Notes under the pieces: generated by a model
Told to the model about the DNA's origin: nothing
Database searches by the model: none
The model's input: only the letters and a program-made list of their open reading frames with translations
In this document: positions 1-5,037 of the stretch, in pieces
Layout: each line of letters opens with the position of its first letter
Position numbering within the stretch: the stretch's first letter is position 1
Translations under genes and position numbers: made by a program
From: Bryobacterales bacterium
GTDB taxonomy: Bacteria > Acidobacteriota > Terriglobia > Bryobacterales > Bryobacteraceae
DNA length: 5,037 nt
Direction of reading: 5' to 3'
Assembly: GCA_025456495.1 (NCBI GenBank)
Contig: JALOKO010000332.1
Span: 1-5,037 of the forward strand

Positions 1-812
1 AGCAGGATGTCTCCGTTATGGTTCTTCAGACGAATCAGCGTCCCGCCTCCATTGATCTTGCCCCTCAGGTTCTGCGTCAAATTCACCTCGTAGCCCCCGC
101 CCTGCCGTCGTCGGTCGCGGTCTTCGCGTTCCGTGTTCGCCTGAAGCTCGACGTCGAAATCCGTCAGCACCTCTCCGTTGTGATTTTCAATCATCACATC
201 CGCCTTCACGTTTGAGGGAAGAGTGACATCCACATCCCCGTTCATGGATGAGAAGGCCAGTGGCTTGCCCTCCTCCACCTGGCGCATCCCCACCTTCATG
301 GTGCTGTTCAAGGAGTGCGCCGTCACCGCGCCCGCCGCATTCCTCACGGTGATGGGTCCGTTCACGTTCTCCAGTTCCAGGCCGCCGCTGACATTGTCTA
401 CCAACACCCGCTCGCAGTTCACACAACGCACCTTCAGCAGGCAGTTGAAGGGGATCATCAGCGCCAGGTCCACATCTCCCGCCGTTGCTGATGCCGTAAT
501 CCGCAGCACGTTATCCTTTTCCTCGGCGTTGAATCGGCCGCCCCCAGCCGGTAGACGCCGCAGTCCTTCCCGGTTATTGCCGCTGGCGGGTTTGCGGATG
601 CTATCCCCGCGGGCCTCCAACTGGACATCGGCCCCGCTGTATCCCTCCACCCGGATATTCCCCTGCATCAGCCGGATGTCCACCGTGCCTGGCTGTGCGG
701 GATTGCTGAACGGAATCCGGATCTCCTGGGGCTGCGCAGTGGCCCACCCCGCACCCAGCAGCAGCGCTACTCCCAGCGCCCATCCACCCGTTCCCATGCG
801 TTGTTTCTTCAT
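1..812 (-). CDS. Secreted DUF4097 (putative adhesin-type beta-repeat) protein, C-terminus cut by window edge
   Basis: The reading frame stays open for 270 codons from the ATG at 812 to the left edge, so the C-terminus is missing. Residues 1-28 form a signal peptide: basic MKKQR, a hydrophobic stretch (WALGVALLLGAGW) and an ATA-Q signal-peptidase-I-like site, so the protein should be exported. The mature part carries the recurring Gly/Asn-rich strand pattern of DUF4097 beta-solenoid-like proteins: GNIRVEGYSG (51-60), VNGPITVRNAAG (150-161), SMNGDVDVTLPSNVKADV (189-206), NHNGEVLTDF (210-219) and NHNGDIL (264-270). Near residues 124-133 there are three cysteines, including CVNC. It is the third gene of the sigma factor operon, 34 bases after the HEAT-repeat gene. 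The start at 812 is preferred over the in-frame ATG at 818 because GGGAGG lies 7 bases before 812 and only 1 before 818. DUF4097 proteins often accompany ECF or PspC-type envelope regulators. The molecular function is unknown and the 'adhesin' label is only a family name. Confidence 0.85.
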   Translation of the reverse strand, partial: MKKQRMGTGGWALGVALLLGAGWATAQPQEIRIPFSNPAQPGTVDIRLMQGNIRVEGYSGADVQLEARGDSIRKPASGNNREGLRRLPAGGGRFNAEEKDNVLRITASATAGDVDLALMIPFNCLLKVRCVNCERVLVDNVSGGLELENVNGPITVRNAAGAVTAHSLNSTMKVGMRQVEEGKPLAFSSMNGDVDVTLPSNVKADVMIENHNGEVLTDFDVELQANTEREDRDRRRQGGGYEVNLTQNLRGKINGGGTLIRLKNHNGDIL

Positions 813-819
813 GTTCATG

Positions 820-825
820 CCTCCC
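820..825 (-). promoter_or_regulatory. Ribosome binding site of the DUF4097 gene
   Basis: Read on the minus strand this is GGGAGG, 7 bases before the ATG at 812. It decides between two in-frame ATGs, because the upstream ATG at 818 would leave only one base of spacing. Confidence 0.7.
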
Positions 826-846
826 ACTTCACACCTTTTCCAATCC

Positions 847-1686
847 CTACAGCCGCAGTTGCAGCCACCGGGCCGCTTCATCCCGGACAACAGCCGGTGT
901 CGCCGGGTCCGTCATCAGTTCCATCAAACATTGCCGGGCCTCCGGGTGATCCACTTCGGCCAGTACCCGCACCAGTTCCAACTGCACCAGTGGGGAACCC
1001 TCCGCCACCACCGCCTGCTGCAGCGCCGTCCGCACATCCGGTTGCGCCGCGTCGCGCCGCAGCACGTCCAACGCCGCCAGCCGCACATTCACACTCGAAT
1101 CGTGCAGCAAGGTCCGCACCAGCGCGTTCCTCACCAGAGGATTCTGCCTGCTCAGCCCGGCCGCATCGCTCACCCCCATCAATCGATCGGCGGCCAGTGG
1201 CTGGTTCAGCGTCGCCAGCACCGCCAGCTCCCGCGTATCGTTCAGTTCCTGCCGCAGTGCCCTTAGCGTGGAATCATCTCCGCCTCGCCGCAAGTCATGG
1301 GCCATCCACCCCGCCACCAGCCCCACCGCCAGGCACATTCCCGCTAGGCCCATCGCCACTTGTGGCTGTGACGGCCAAACGCCTGCCAGCCAGCGAAGCC
1401 AGCCACCCGCGGGTTCGCCCTGTCGCTTCCCCTTCGCTCCCACGCCGCGTGTTCGCCCGCTTCCTCCCGCTTCCGCGACAAAGGCATCCAGCATGTCCCG
1501 GAGGCGATGCTCCAGAACCGGGCTAGGGGGCTCTACCGCCAATGTCCCCAACTCCGTCCACAGGTCCATCTCCGCCCGCAGGTCCGGGTAGGGGCTCAGT
1601 TGCTCACGCAAACCCGCGTCCCGCGCGGCGTCCCCATCCCCGTTCATCCATGCTTCCAGGCGCTGCGTTGCTTCTTCCCGTGTCAT
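847..1686 (-). CDS. Single-pass membrane protein with C-terminal HEAT-like repeats, putative anti-sigma factor
   Basis: The 279-residue protein has three parts. Residues 1-105 are soluble, with an acidic helical N-terminus (MTREEATQRLEAWMNGDGDA) and a Gly/Lys/Arg-rich linker at 74-95. Residues 108-129 form one hydrophobic segment (VAMGLAGMCLAVGLVAGW). Residues 140-279 are paired amphipathic helices resembling HEAT repeats, for example LVRNALVRTLLHDSSVNVRL and SPLVQLELVRVLAEVDHPEA. By the positive-inside pattern the N-terminus is cytoplasmic and the repeats lie outside the membrane. The ATG overlaps the sigma factor stop as ATGA, which implies translational coupling, and an AGGA-containing purine-rich stretch lies upstream. 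Its place directly after an ECF sigma gene and its topology suggest an anti-sigma factor: N-terminal sigma binding and extracytoplasmic sensing. The HxxxCxxC zinc motif of ZAS anti-sigma factors is absent, so the role is inferred from context and topology. It could instead be a scaffold or sensor that does not bind sigma. Confidence 0.8.
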   Translation of the reverse strand: MTREEATQRLEAWMNGDGDAARDAGLREQLSPYPDLRAEMDLWTELGTLAVEPPSPVLEHRLRDMLDAFVAEAGGSGRTRGVGAKGKRQGEPAGGWLRWLAGVWPSQPQVAMGLAGMCLAVGLVAGWMAHDLRRGGDDSTLRALRQELNDTRELAVLATLNQPLAADRLMGVSDAAGLSRQNPLVRNALVRTLLHDSSVNVRLAALDVLRRDAAQPDVRTALQQAVVAEGSPLVQLELVRVLAEVDHPEARQCLMELMTDPATPAVVRDEAARWLQLRL

Positions 1687-2240
1687 CCCGCTCTTCCTTC
1701 CCGCAATGCCAGAAAGCTCTCCCGCAATTCCTGCATCGCACGATGAATGCGCACCTTGATCGTGTTCACGTCGCAGCCCGACATGCTGGCGATTTCGCGA
1801 TACTTCAGTCCCTGAAAGCGACTCAGCAGCAGCAATTCCCGCTTCCTCTCTGGAAGCTGTTCCAAGGCCCGGCGCAGGGTCTGCTGCTGCTCAGCGATAT
1901 CCAGCCGCTCGTCCACGGGAAGATCCCCCGCTACGAACACGTCGCCACCATCCTCTTCGACGGGGGTTTCGCGGTTGGCTCGCCGCGCATGGTCGGTGCG
2001 GATATTCCTTGCGATCTGGTACAGCCACGCCCGGAACGGGGCATCGCGACGAAAGGTCTGCCGGGAGCGCAGTACCCGGAAGAAGACCTCCTGTGTCAGG
2101 TCTTCGCTCTCCATCGGCTGCAAACCCTGCCGCCGGAAGAATTGGTACAGCGCGGTCTGGTAGCGCTGAAACAGGATGCTCATTTGCTCCAGGTCGCCCT
2201 CGGCCACCCGGCGCATCACCACTTCATCGGCCTCCATCAT
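1683..2240 (-). CDS. ECF-family RNA polymerase sigma-70 factor
   Basis: The 185-residue protein has the two-domain layout of an extracytoplasmic function sigma factor, and its length is normal for the family. Sigma region 2 spans about 14-88 and includes the core-binding and -10-recognising segment around DLTQEVFFRVLRS (47-59) and FRAWLYQIARNIRTDHARR (69-87). An acidic, variable linker (92-118) follows. Region 4 spans about 119-175, with LPERKRELLLLSRFQGLKY and the helix-turn-helix REIASMSGCDVNTIKVRIHR that reads the -35 element. There is no extra C-terminal domain. The start at 2240 is chosen because GAGG lies 7 bases upstream; the adjacent ATG at 2237 is also possible. It is the first gene of the operon with the HEAT-repeat membrane protein and the DUF4097 protein, so its activity is probably held by the membrane protein. 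A possible ECF-type promoter lies upstream. The target genes cannot be told from the window. Confidence 0.95.
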   Translation of the reverse strand: MMEADEVVMRRVAEGDLEQMSILFQRYQTALYQFFRRQGLQPMESEDLTQEVFFRVLRSRQTFRRDAPFRAWLYQIARNIRTDHARRANRETPVEEDGGDVFVAGDLPVDERLDIAEQQQTLRRALEQLPERKRELLLLSRFQGLKYREIASMSGCDVNTIKVRIHRAMQELRESFLALREGRAG

Positions 2241-2466
2241 GCGTTGGCCTCAACCCCGTGTTTGCCTTTCCTTGCCACTCTTACCACGAATACCGCGGCA
2301 GACCGGAAAGGTTACAAATCCCTTCTGCATGGGATACCAATTGAAGGGCGTTCAGGCGCAGGCCCTCCACGGTGGACGCAAACACAGGTCCCCCATCGCG
2401 TCCGAACCGCCCCGGCCCAAGGAACGCCTGCTGTGGAATGGACAATACCGTTGGATGCGAATGCCG
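2241..2466. other. Noncoding leader region between the dehydrogenase and the sigma factor operon
   Basis: No convincing gene is seen here. The region holds the candidate ECF promoter and a small near-palindrome, TCCACGGTGGA (2366-2376). There is no strong stem followed by a T tract behind the dehydrogenase stop codon at 2467, so read-through from that gene into the sigma operon cannot be excluded. Confidence 0.5.
2291..2316 (-). promoter_or_regulatory. Possible ECF-type promoter of the sigma factor operon
   Basis: On the minus strand TGTAACC (2316-2310) is followed, after a 16-base gap counted from that element, by GTA within CGGTA (2295-2291). An AAC-containing -35 and a short GTA/GTC-like -10 at about this spacing are typical of ECF sigma promoters. 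Transcription would begin near 2284, leaving a leader of about 45 bases before the sigma factor ATG at 2240. This would fit autoregulation by the sigma factor itself. The match is by eye and has no support from other promoters in the window. Confidence 0.35.
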
Positions 2467-3186
2467 CTACTTTGCCGGTTGTGAGGGGCGCACTTCCACC
2501 CGGCTGATCAGTGTCCGTTCCGGCATCAGCAGCAGGTGCGCCACGGTCTCGGCGATATCCTCCGGCTGAATCTTCCACGGCTTGCCCGTGCCGGAGTGTC
2601 CAAACTCAGTGTCCACACTGCCCGGCATCACGCAGCTCACCCGCACGCCGTCGTAGCGGTGGTCCAGCATCAACGCCTCGCTGAAGCCCAGCAGCCCGAA
2701 CTTGGTCGCGTTGTACCCGGCCCCGCCCGCAAAGGCGTTCCGCCCCGCCAGGCTGCCGATGTTGATGATGAAGCTGCGCCCCGCCGCCTTCAGCAACGGC
2801 AGCGCCTCATGGCAGCAGTAGTAGACGCCAGACAGGTTGGTGTCCAGCATCGCGTGCCATTCCTCCGGGCTCAAGTCCCCCACGCTGCGGAACACGCCCA
2901 ACCCCGCGTTGTTGACTAGGATGTCCAGCCGTCCGAAGCGCTCGCTTACCCCCGCCACCAGCGCCTTCACCGCATCCAGTTGCGATACGTCGGCCTGCAG
3001 CCCTAGCACCCGCTCCTCGCCAAACTCCGCCCCCAGCGCCCCGCGGCTGGCCTCCAGCGCCTGCCCGTCACGCCCGCAGATGGCCACCTGCGCGCCCTCC
3101 GCCAGCAGCTTCCGCGCAATCGCCAGCCCAATGCCTTTGGTGCCGCCGGTCACCAGCGCCACCTTCCCATCCAATGTCGTGCTCAT
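2467..3186 (-). CDS. Classical short-chain dehydrogenase/reductase (SDR), FabG-like
   Basis: The 239-residue cytoplasmic protein has every hallmark of a classical SDR oxidoreductase with a Rossmann fold. These are the cofactor loop TGGTKGIG (13-20), ADV (65-67), NNAG (92-95), the structural Asn117 (TNLSG), the catalytic Ser145 (NIGSLAG), Tyr158 and Lys162 (YNATK), and the PG motif (188-189). The GRD after strand 2 (38-40) favours NADPH over NADH, as known for the family. Length is normal at about 240-250 residues. The substrate cannot be inferred, since this fold covers 3-oxoacyl-ACP reductases and many alcohol/ketone reductases, and the neighbours give no pathway. The gene is divergent from the ybaK-like gene. 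No well-spaced Shine-Dalgarno precedes the ATG, and a possible -10 element ends only 6 bases upstream, so the transcript may be leaderless. Confidence 0.95.
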   Translation of the reverse strand: MSTTLDGKVALVTGGTKGIGLAIARKLLAEGAQVAICGRDGQALEASRGALGAEFGEERVLGLQADVSQLDAVKALVAGVSERFGRLDILVNNAGLGVFRSVGDLSPEEWHAMLDTNLSGVYYCCHEALPLLKAAGRSFIINIGSLAGRNAFAGGAGYNATKFGLLGFSEALMLDHRYDGVRVSCVMPGSVDTEFGHSGTGKPWKIQPEDIAETVAHLLLMPERTLISRVEVRPSQPAK

Positions 3187-3190
3187 GCCT

Positions 3191-3200
3191 TCAGTCTAGC
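3191..3200 (-). promoter_or_regulatory. Possible -10 promoter element of the SDR gene
   Basis: Read on the minus strand this is GCTAGACTGA, with hexamer TAGACT. It matches the GCTAnnCTGA pattern seen before the two plus-strand genes. The hexamer ends 6 bases before the ATG at 3186, so transcription would start at or next to the start codon. No good -35 element is seen. Confidence 0.35.
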
Positions 3201-3220
3201 CCGTCTTGCCCGCCCGCCAC

Positions 3221-3230
3221 GCTATCCTGA
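3221..3230 (+). promoter_or_regulatory. Possible -10 promoter element of the ybaK-like gene
   Basis: The sequence is GCTATCCTGA, with TATCCT as a -10-like hexamer. It would give a start near 3235 and a leader of about 33 bases. The identical 10-mer occurs before the dioxygenase gene at 3796-3805. No recognisable -35 lies at 17 bases. Confidence 0.4.
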
Positions 3231-3267
3231 AACCAGTTCCGCATCCCAACCCCAGCCGTCTCATCCC

Positions 3268-3750
3268 ATGAAGACCAACGCCCTTCGCCTGCTGGATGCC
3301 ATGGGCATCGCCTACGAAACCCGCGCCTACCCGGTTGACCCCAACGACTTGGCCGCCGAGTCCGTCGCCGCCAAAATCGGCCTCGACGCCCAGCAGGTAT
3401 TCAAGACACTGGTTGCCCGCGGTGACCGCCACGGCGTCTGCTTTGCTGTCATCCCCGCCGACAGCGAACTTGACCTCAAGTCCCTCGCCCGCCTCACCGG
3501 CGACCGCAAAATCGACACCGTCCCCCTCAAGGAGGTGGAGCCCCTCACCGGCTACATCCGCGGCGGCGTCACCGTACCCGGCGCGCGCAAAGCCTACCCG
3601 GTATTCCTGGAAGAGACCGCCATTCTTTTTGACATCATCTCCATCTCCGCCGGCCAGCGTGGCCTGCAAGCACTGCTCCACCCCGAAGCCTACATCCGCC
3701 TCACCAACGCCCAAACCGGCCCCATCAGCCGCCCCAAGACCCCCACCTAA
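3268..3750 (+). CDS. ybaK: YbaK/EbsC-type aminoacyl-tRNA deacylase (probable Cys-tRNA(Pro) deacylase)
   Basis: The 160-residue cytoplasmic protein matches the YbaK/EbsC family over its whole length. YbaK hydrolyses Cys-tRNA(Pro) made in error by prolyl-tRNA synthetase. The family's essential lysine appears as Lys46 in VFKTLV (44-49), the same number as in the characterised Haemophilus protein. Other family landmarks are the N-terminal helix with ALRLLD followed by YETRAYPVD (16-24), the glycine-rich loop TGYIRGGVTVPGARKAYP (94-111, where many relatives have GGxSPxG), and SISAGQRGLQ (125-134). The start at 3268 keeps the normal family N-terminus; the ATG at 3301 would remove it. The Shine-Dalgarno is weak. 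Codon third positions are overwhelmingly G or C. The gene is divergent from the SDR and 72 bases before the dioxygenase. Specificity for Cys-tRNA(Pro), rather than another mischarged tRNA, is inferred from the family. Confidence 0.93.
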   Translation: MKTNALRLLDAMGIAYETRAYPVDPNDLAAESVAAKIGLDAQQVFKTLVARGDRHGVCFAVIPADSELDLKSLARLTGDRKIDTVPLKEVEPLTGYIRGGVTVPGARKAYPVFLEETAILFDIISISAGQRGLQALLHPEAYIRLTNAQTGPISRPKTPT

Positions 3751-3795
3751 CCACCAATGCGCGCACCTCGGCCACAGCTTTGGATACGCAAGACA

Positions 3796-3805
3796 GCTAT
3801 CCTGA
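3796..3805 (+). promoter_or_regulatory. Possible -10 promoter element of the dioxygenase gene
   Basis: An exact copy of GCTATCCTGA, also found before ybaK. The hexamer TATCCT at 3798-3803 would start transcription near 3810. That rules out the ATGs at 3757 and 3808 as starts from this promoter and favours 3823 or 3832. There is no clear -35 element. Confidence 0.4.
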
Positions 3806-3822
3806 GAATGTTTGGAATCGCC

Positions 3823-4560
3823 ATGAACGCTATGTCCTTCGACGCTACGCTTCTTGATGCGCAGGGCTTCTGCCTTATACCCCAGTTCTTGGACGACACA
3901 CAGCTAGACACGATTTCCGAGTGGATCTTTCAGTTGAGCCACTCGAAACGTGGCGATCCCGTCAGCAACAAAGCCAGCGGATCCCATCGCCGCGGCGGGT
4001 TACGGCAATTGCTTGAACGGGTGCCCCAGTTGCAGGAGTTCGTCCGCTCCCCCGGCGTTCGCACTTTGGTTGAGCCCGTTCTTGGCCCGTCAGCGAGGGT
4101 GGTGCGCGCGATTCTCTTTGACAAGACCCCTGCTGCTAACTGGGTGGTTCCTTGGCATCAGGACCTCACCATCGCTGTCAGGGAACAACTGGACCTTCCA
4201 GGTTACGGACCGTGGACGCAGAAGGATGCGGTGTCTCACGTCCAGCCGCCCACCGACATCCTGCAGTCTATGCTGGCGCTACGGATTCACCTGGACGATT
4301 GCGGTGACGCCAATGGCGCACTGCGCGTGATTCCGGGCTCGCACACCTATGGAAAATTGGACCAGCATTCCATCCACGGCCTTGTTGCTAGCCGTGCTTA
4401 TCTCACCTGCGCCGTGCCTCGTGGCGGCGCCATGCTGATGCGGCCATTGCTCTTGCATGCCTCCTCAAAGGCTGAAGTCCCTCATCGCCGTCGCGTGATT
4501 CACCTCGAGTTCGCGGCAGCCGCACTGCCGGGCGGGTTGCGCTGGCACCAGGAATCCTAG
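3823..4560 (+). CDS. Phytanoyl-CoA dioxygenase (PhyH)-like Fe(II)/2-oxoglutarate-dependent oxygenase
   Basis: The predicted product of 245 residues belongs to the PhyH family of cytoplasmic, non-haem iron, 2-oxoglutarate-dependent hydroxylases. The iron triad is visible: His112 and Asp114 in PWHQD (110-114) and His212 in LLHASS (210-215). The arginines at 222-224 in RRRVIH are placed to bind 2-oxoglutarate. The jelly-roll strands LALRIHLDD and GALRVIPGSH (165-174) lie between them, and the N-terminal QGFCLIPQFLD is typical of the family. All key residues are present and the length is normal. The start is uncertain. The longest frame begins at 3757, 6 bases after ybaK, but its first 22 residues do not look like the family, and the -10 element at 3798 argues for 3823 (GGA about 6 bases upstream) or 3832. 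Third codon positions are less GC-biased than in ybaK. The substrate is unknown: bacterial members hydroxylate many small molecules, and phytanoyl-CoA itself is not implied. Confidence 0.9.
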   Translation: MNAMSFDATLLDAQGFCLIPQFLDDTQLDTISEWIFQLSHSKRGDPVSNKASGSHRRGGLRQLLERVPQLQEFVRSPGVRTLVEPVLGPSARVVRAILFDKTPAANWVVPWHQDLTIAVREQLDLPGYGPWTQKDAVSHVQPPTDILQSMLALRIHLDDCGDANGALRVIPGSHTYGKLDQHSIHGLVASRAYLTCAVPRGGAMLMRPLLLHASSKAEVPHRRRVIHLEFAAAALPGGLRWHQES

Positions 4561-4756
4561 CCTTCCATCCTCGCGCTCCCCAGCCTCCACGCCTACCGGG
4601 CACTTACCGTCAGTTACGGGCGGGCCTCGGCGCTGATACGGAATGCGCGTCCGTTATCCATGAGCAAGGTGGTCAGGGAGCCTGAAAATGGGACACATAG
4701 CCAAAACAGGGAAAGGATAGCTGGTGTTCAATCCCAACTAGACGAAGCGAAACGAG
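4561..4756. other. Intergenic region between the convergent dioxygenase and tmRNA genes
   Basis: I support no gene here. There is a weak CCGT-cagtt-ACGG inverted repeat near 4608-4618. A segment around 4671-4712 (GCCTGAAAATGGGACACATAG) has the look of an insertion-sequence end, but no transposase accompanies it. AGCTATCCT occurs on the minus strand at 4722-4714. I see no classical T-tract terminator for either flanking gene. Confidence 0.4.
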
Positions 4757-4767
4757 TGGTGGAGGCG

Positions 4768-4784
4768 GTGGGAATCGAACCCAC
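4768..4784 (-). other. T arm of the tRNA-like domain of tmRNA
   Basis: The stem GTGGG/CCCAC encloses the loop TTCGATT, followed by the acceptor strand and CCA. This is the part shared with tRNA and is the usual attachment site for ssrA-targeting integrases. No second copy of this 3' segment is seen in the window. Confidence 0.9.
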
Positions 4785-4984
4785 GTCCGAAAAAGTCCAA
4801 CATAGCAAGCCTACGTGCGTAGTCCGTTCTGAAATCTTGATCCCTGGCTTAGAACGGACAAGGCGCCGTGGATCCAGTCTGATTGATCTCAGCCTACCCC
4901 CTCAGACGGCGGGGTTCAGCCCAGTTCACAAGAATGACACTCGATCGGTAGCTCATGAACCCGCTACCGGGAGCGCGCCGCTAA

Positions 4985-5014
4985 TTAAGCAGCGTATGCG
5001 TACTGCGTGTTGGC
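4985..5014 (-). other. tmRNA tag-peptide reading frame (ANTQYAYAA)
   Basis: On the minus strand the codons GCC AAC ACG CAG TAC GCA TAC GCT GCT TAA encode ANTQYAYAA, with a second in-phase-independent TAA in TAATTAA just after. The Ala resume codon and the hydrophobic YAYAA end, a ClpXP-type degron, are as expected. From memory the Solibacter tag is ANTQFAYAA, differing by Phe for Tyr, which supports an acidobacterial origin. Confidence 0.9.
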
Positions 5015-5037
5015 AGTTGTTGTTTTCCGATCGTTTT

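Larger units (their letters stand above)
4757..5037 (-). ncRNA. ssrA: tmRNA (transfer-messenger RNA), 5' end beyond the right edge
   Basis: tmRNA is charged with alanine, enters stalled ribosomes, and switches translation onto its own short tag reading frame. The 3' end is clear: CGCCTCC (4767-4761) is the acceptor strand, followed by A and the encoded CCA (4759-4757). The T arm is GTGGG-TTCGATT-CCCAC (4784-4768). Inside are stems that fit the pseudoknot domains: CGGTAGC/GCTACCG (4946-4952 with 4963-4969), GTCTGA/TCAGAC just upstream of the 3' half, and a 9-base-pair stem GTCCGTTCT/AGAACGGAC (4822-4830 with 4851-4859). The tag frame lies at 5014-4985. About 281 bases are visible. The 5' acceptor strand, D-loop-like part and first pseudoknot, probably some 60-80 bases, are missing. 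The gene converges on the dioxygenase, and its promoter lies outside the window. Confidence 0.95.

Noticed and set aside
223..1266. Long plus-strand open frame of 347 codons
   Set aside because: It lies antisense across the DUF4097 and HEAT-repeat genes. Its Pro/Arg/Ser/His-rich product has no domain, whereas the minus strand gives a signal peptide and recognisable repeats.
1542..2507. Plus-strand open frame of 321 codons across the sigma factor gene
   Set aside because: The minus strand encodes a clear ECF sigma factor with regions 2 and 4. The plus-strand product is low-complexity and spans the promoter region.
3196..3714. Gly/Val-rich minus-strand frame of 172 codons opposite ybaK
   Set aside because: It is a shadow of the strongly GC3-biased ybaK gene, which has the family's catalytic lysine and full length.
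3757..3822. N-terminal extension of the dioxygenase from the ATG at 3757
   Set aside because: The extra residues do not resemble the PhyH N-terminus, lack a good ribosome binding site, and lie upstream of the likely -10 element. They are kept only as an alternative start.
4608..4618. Short inverted repeat CCGT-cagtt-ACGG as a terminator
   Set aside because: A four-base stem without a T tract is too weak to call.
4757..4784. ssrA 3' end as an attachment site of an integrated island
   Set aside because: No second copy of the 3' segment and no integrase gene are present in the window.
4660..5037. Open plus-strand frame of 126 codons running off the right edge (contains EAVGIEPTSE)
   Set aside because: It is antisense to tmRNA. 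The GIEPT-type string comes from translating the complement of the T arm and acceptor stem, a well-known false protein signature.

Overview
The window looks like a chromosomal segment of a GC-rich bacterium, most probably an acidobacterium related to Solibacter/Bryobacterales. Three things point there: an ECF sigma factor operon with a HEAT-repeat membrane protein and a DUF4097 protein; gene starts preceded by a GCTAnnCTGA-type -10 element; and a partial tmRNA whose tag reads ANTQYAYAA, which from memory is one residue from the Solibacter tag. The assignment is an inference, not a database result.

Layout. Positions 1-2240 (minus strand) hold a compact three-gene operon. It begins with an ECF sigma-70 factor (2240-1683). 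This overlaps by ATGA a single-pass membrane protein with a cytoplasmic N-terminus and C-terminal HEAT-like repeats (1686-847), a likely anti-sigma factor. After 34 bases comes a secreted DUF4097 beta-repeat protein (812 to beyond position 1, cut by the window edge). The 226-base leader region 2241-2466 contains a possible ECF-type promoter (TGTAACC...CGGTA), which suggests autoregulation. Upstream of that, also on the minus strand, is a classical short-chain dehydrogenase (3186-2467).

Positions 3268-4560 (plus strand) carry a YbaK/EbsC-type aminoacyl-tRNA deacylase (3268-3750) and a phytanoyl-CoA dioxygenase-like Fe(II)/2-oxoglutarate enzyme (about 3823-4560). The dehydrogenase and ybaK are divergent across an 81-base gap. 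The dioxygenase converges on the ssrA (tmRNA) gene, which lies on the minus strand from 4757 and runs off the right edge without its 5' end. The 196-base gap 4561-4756 has no supported gene.

How the genes relate. The sigma factor, membrane protein and DUF4097 protein probably form one envelope-sensing regulatory unit. YbaK (mischarged tRNA clearance) and tmRNA (ribosome rescue) both serve translation quality control, but nothing shows they are co-regulated. The dehydrogenase and dioxygenase have no identifiable substrate from sequence alone. I see no CRISPR array, complete mobile element, rRNA or ordinary tRNA. The least familiar element is the HEAT-repeat putative anti-sigma factor paired with DUF4097.
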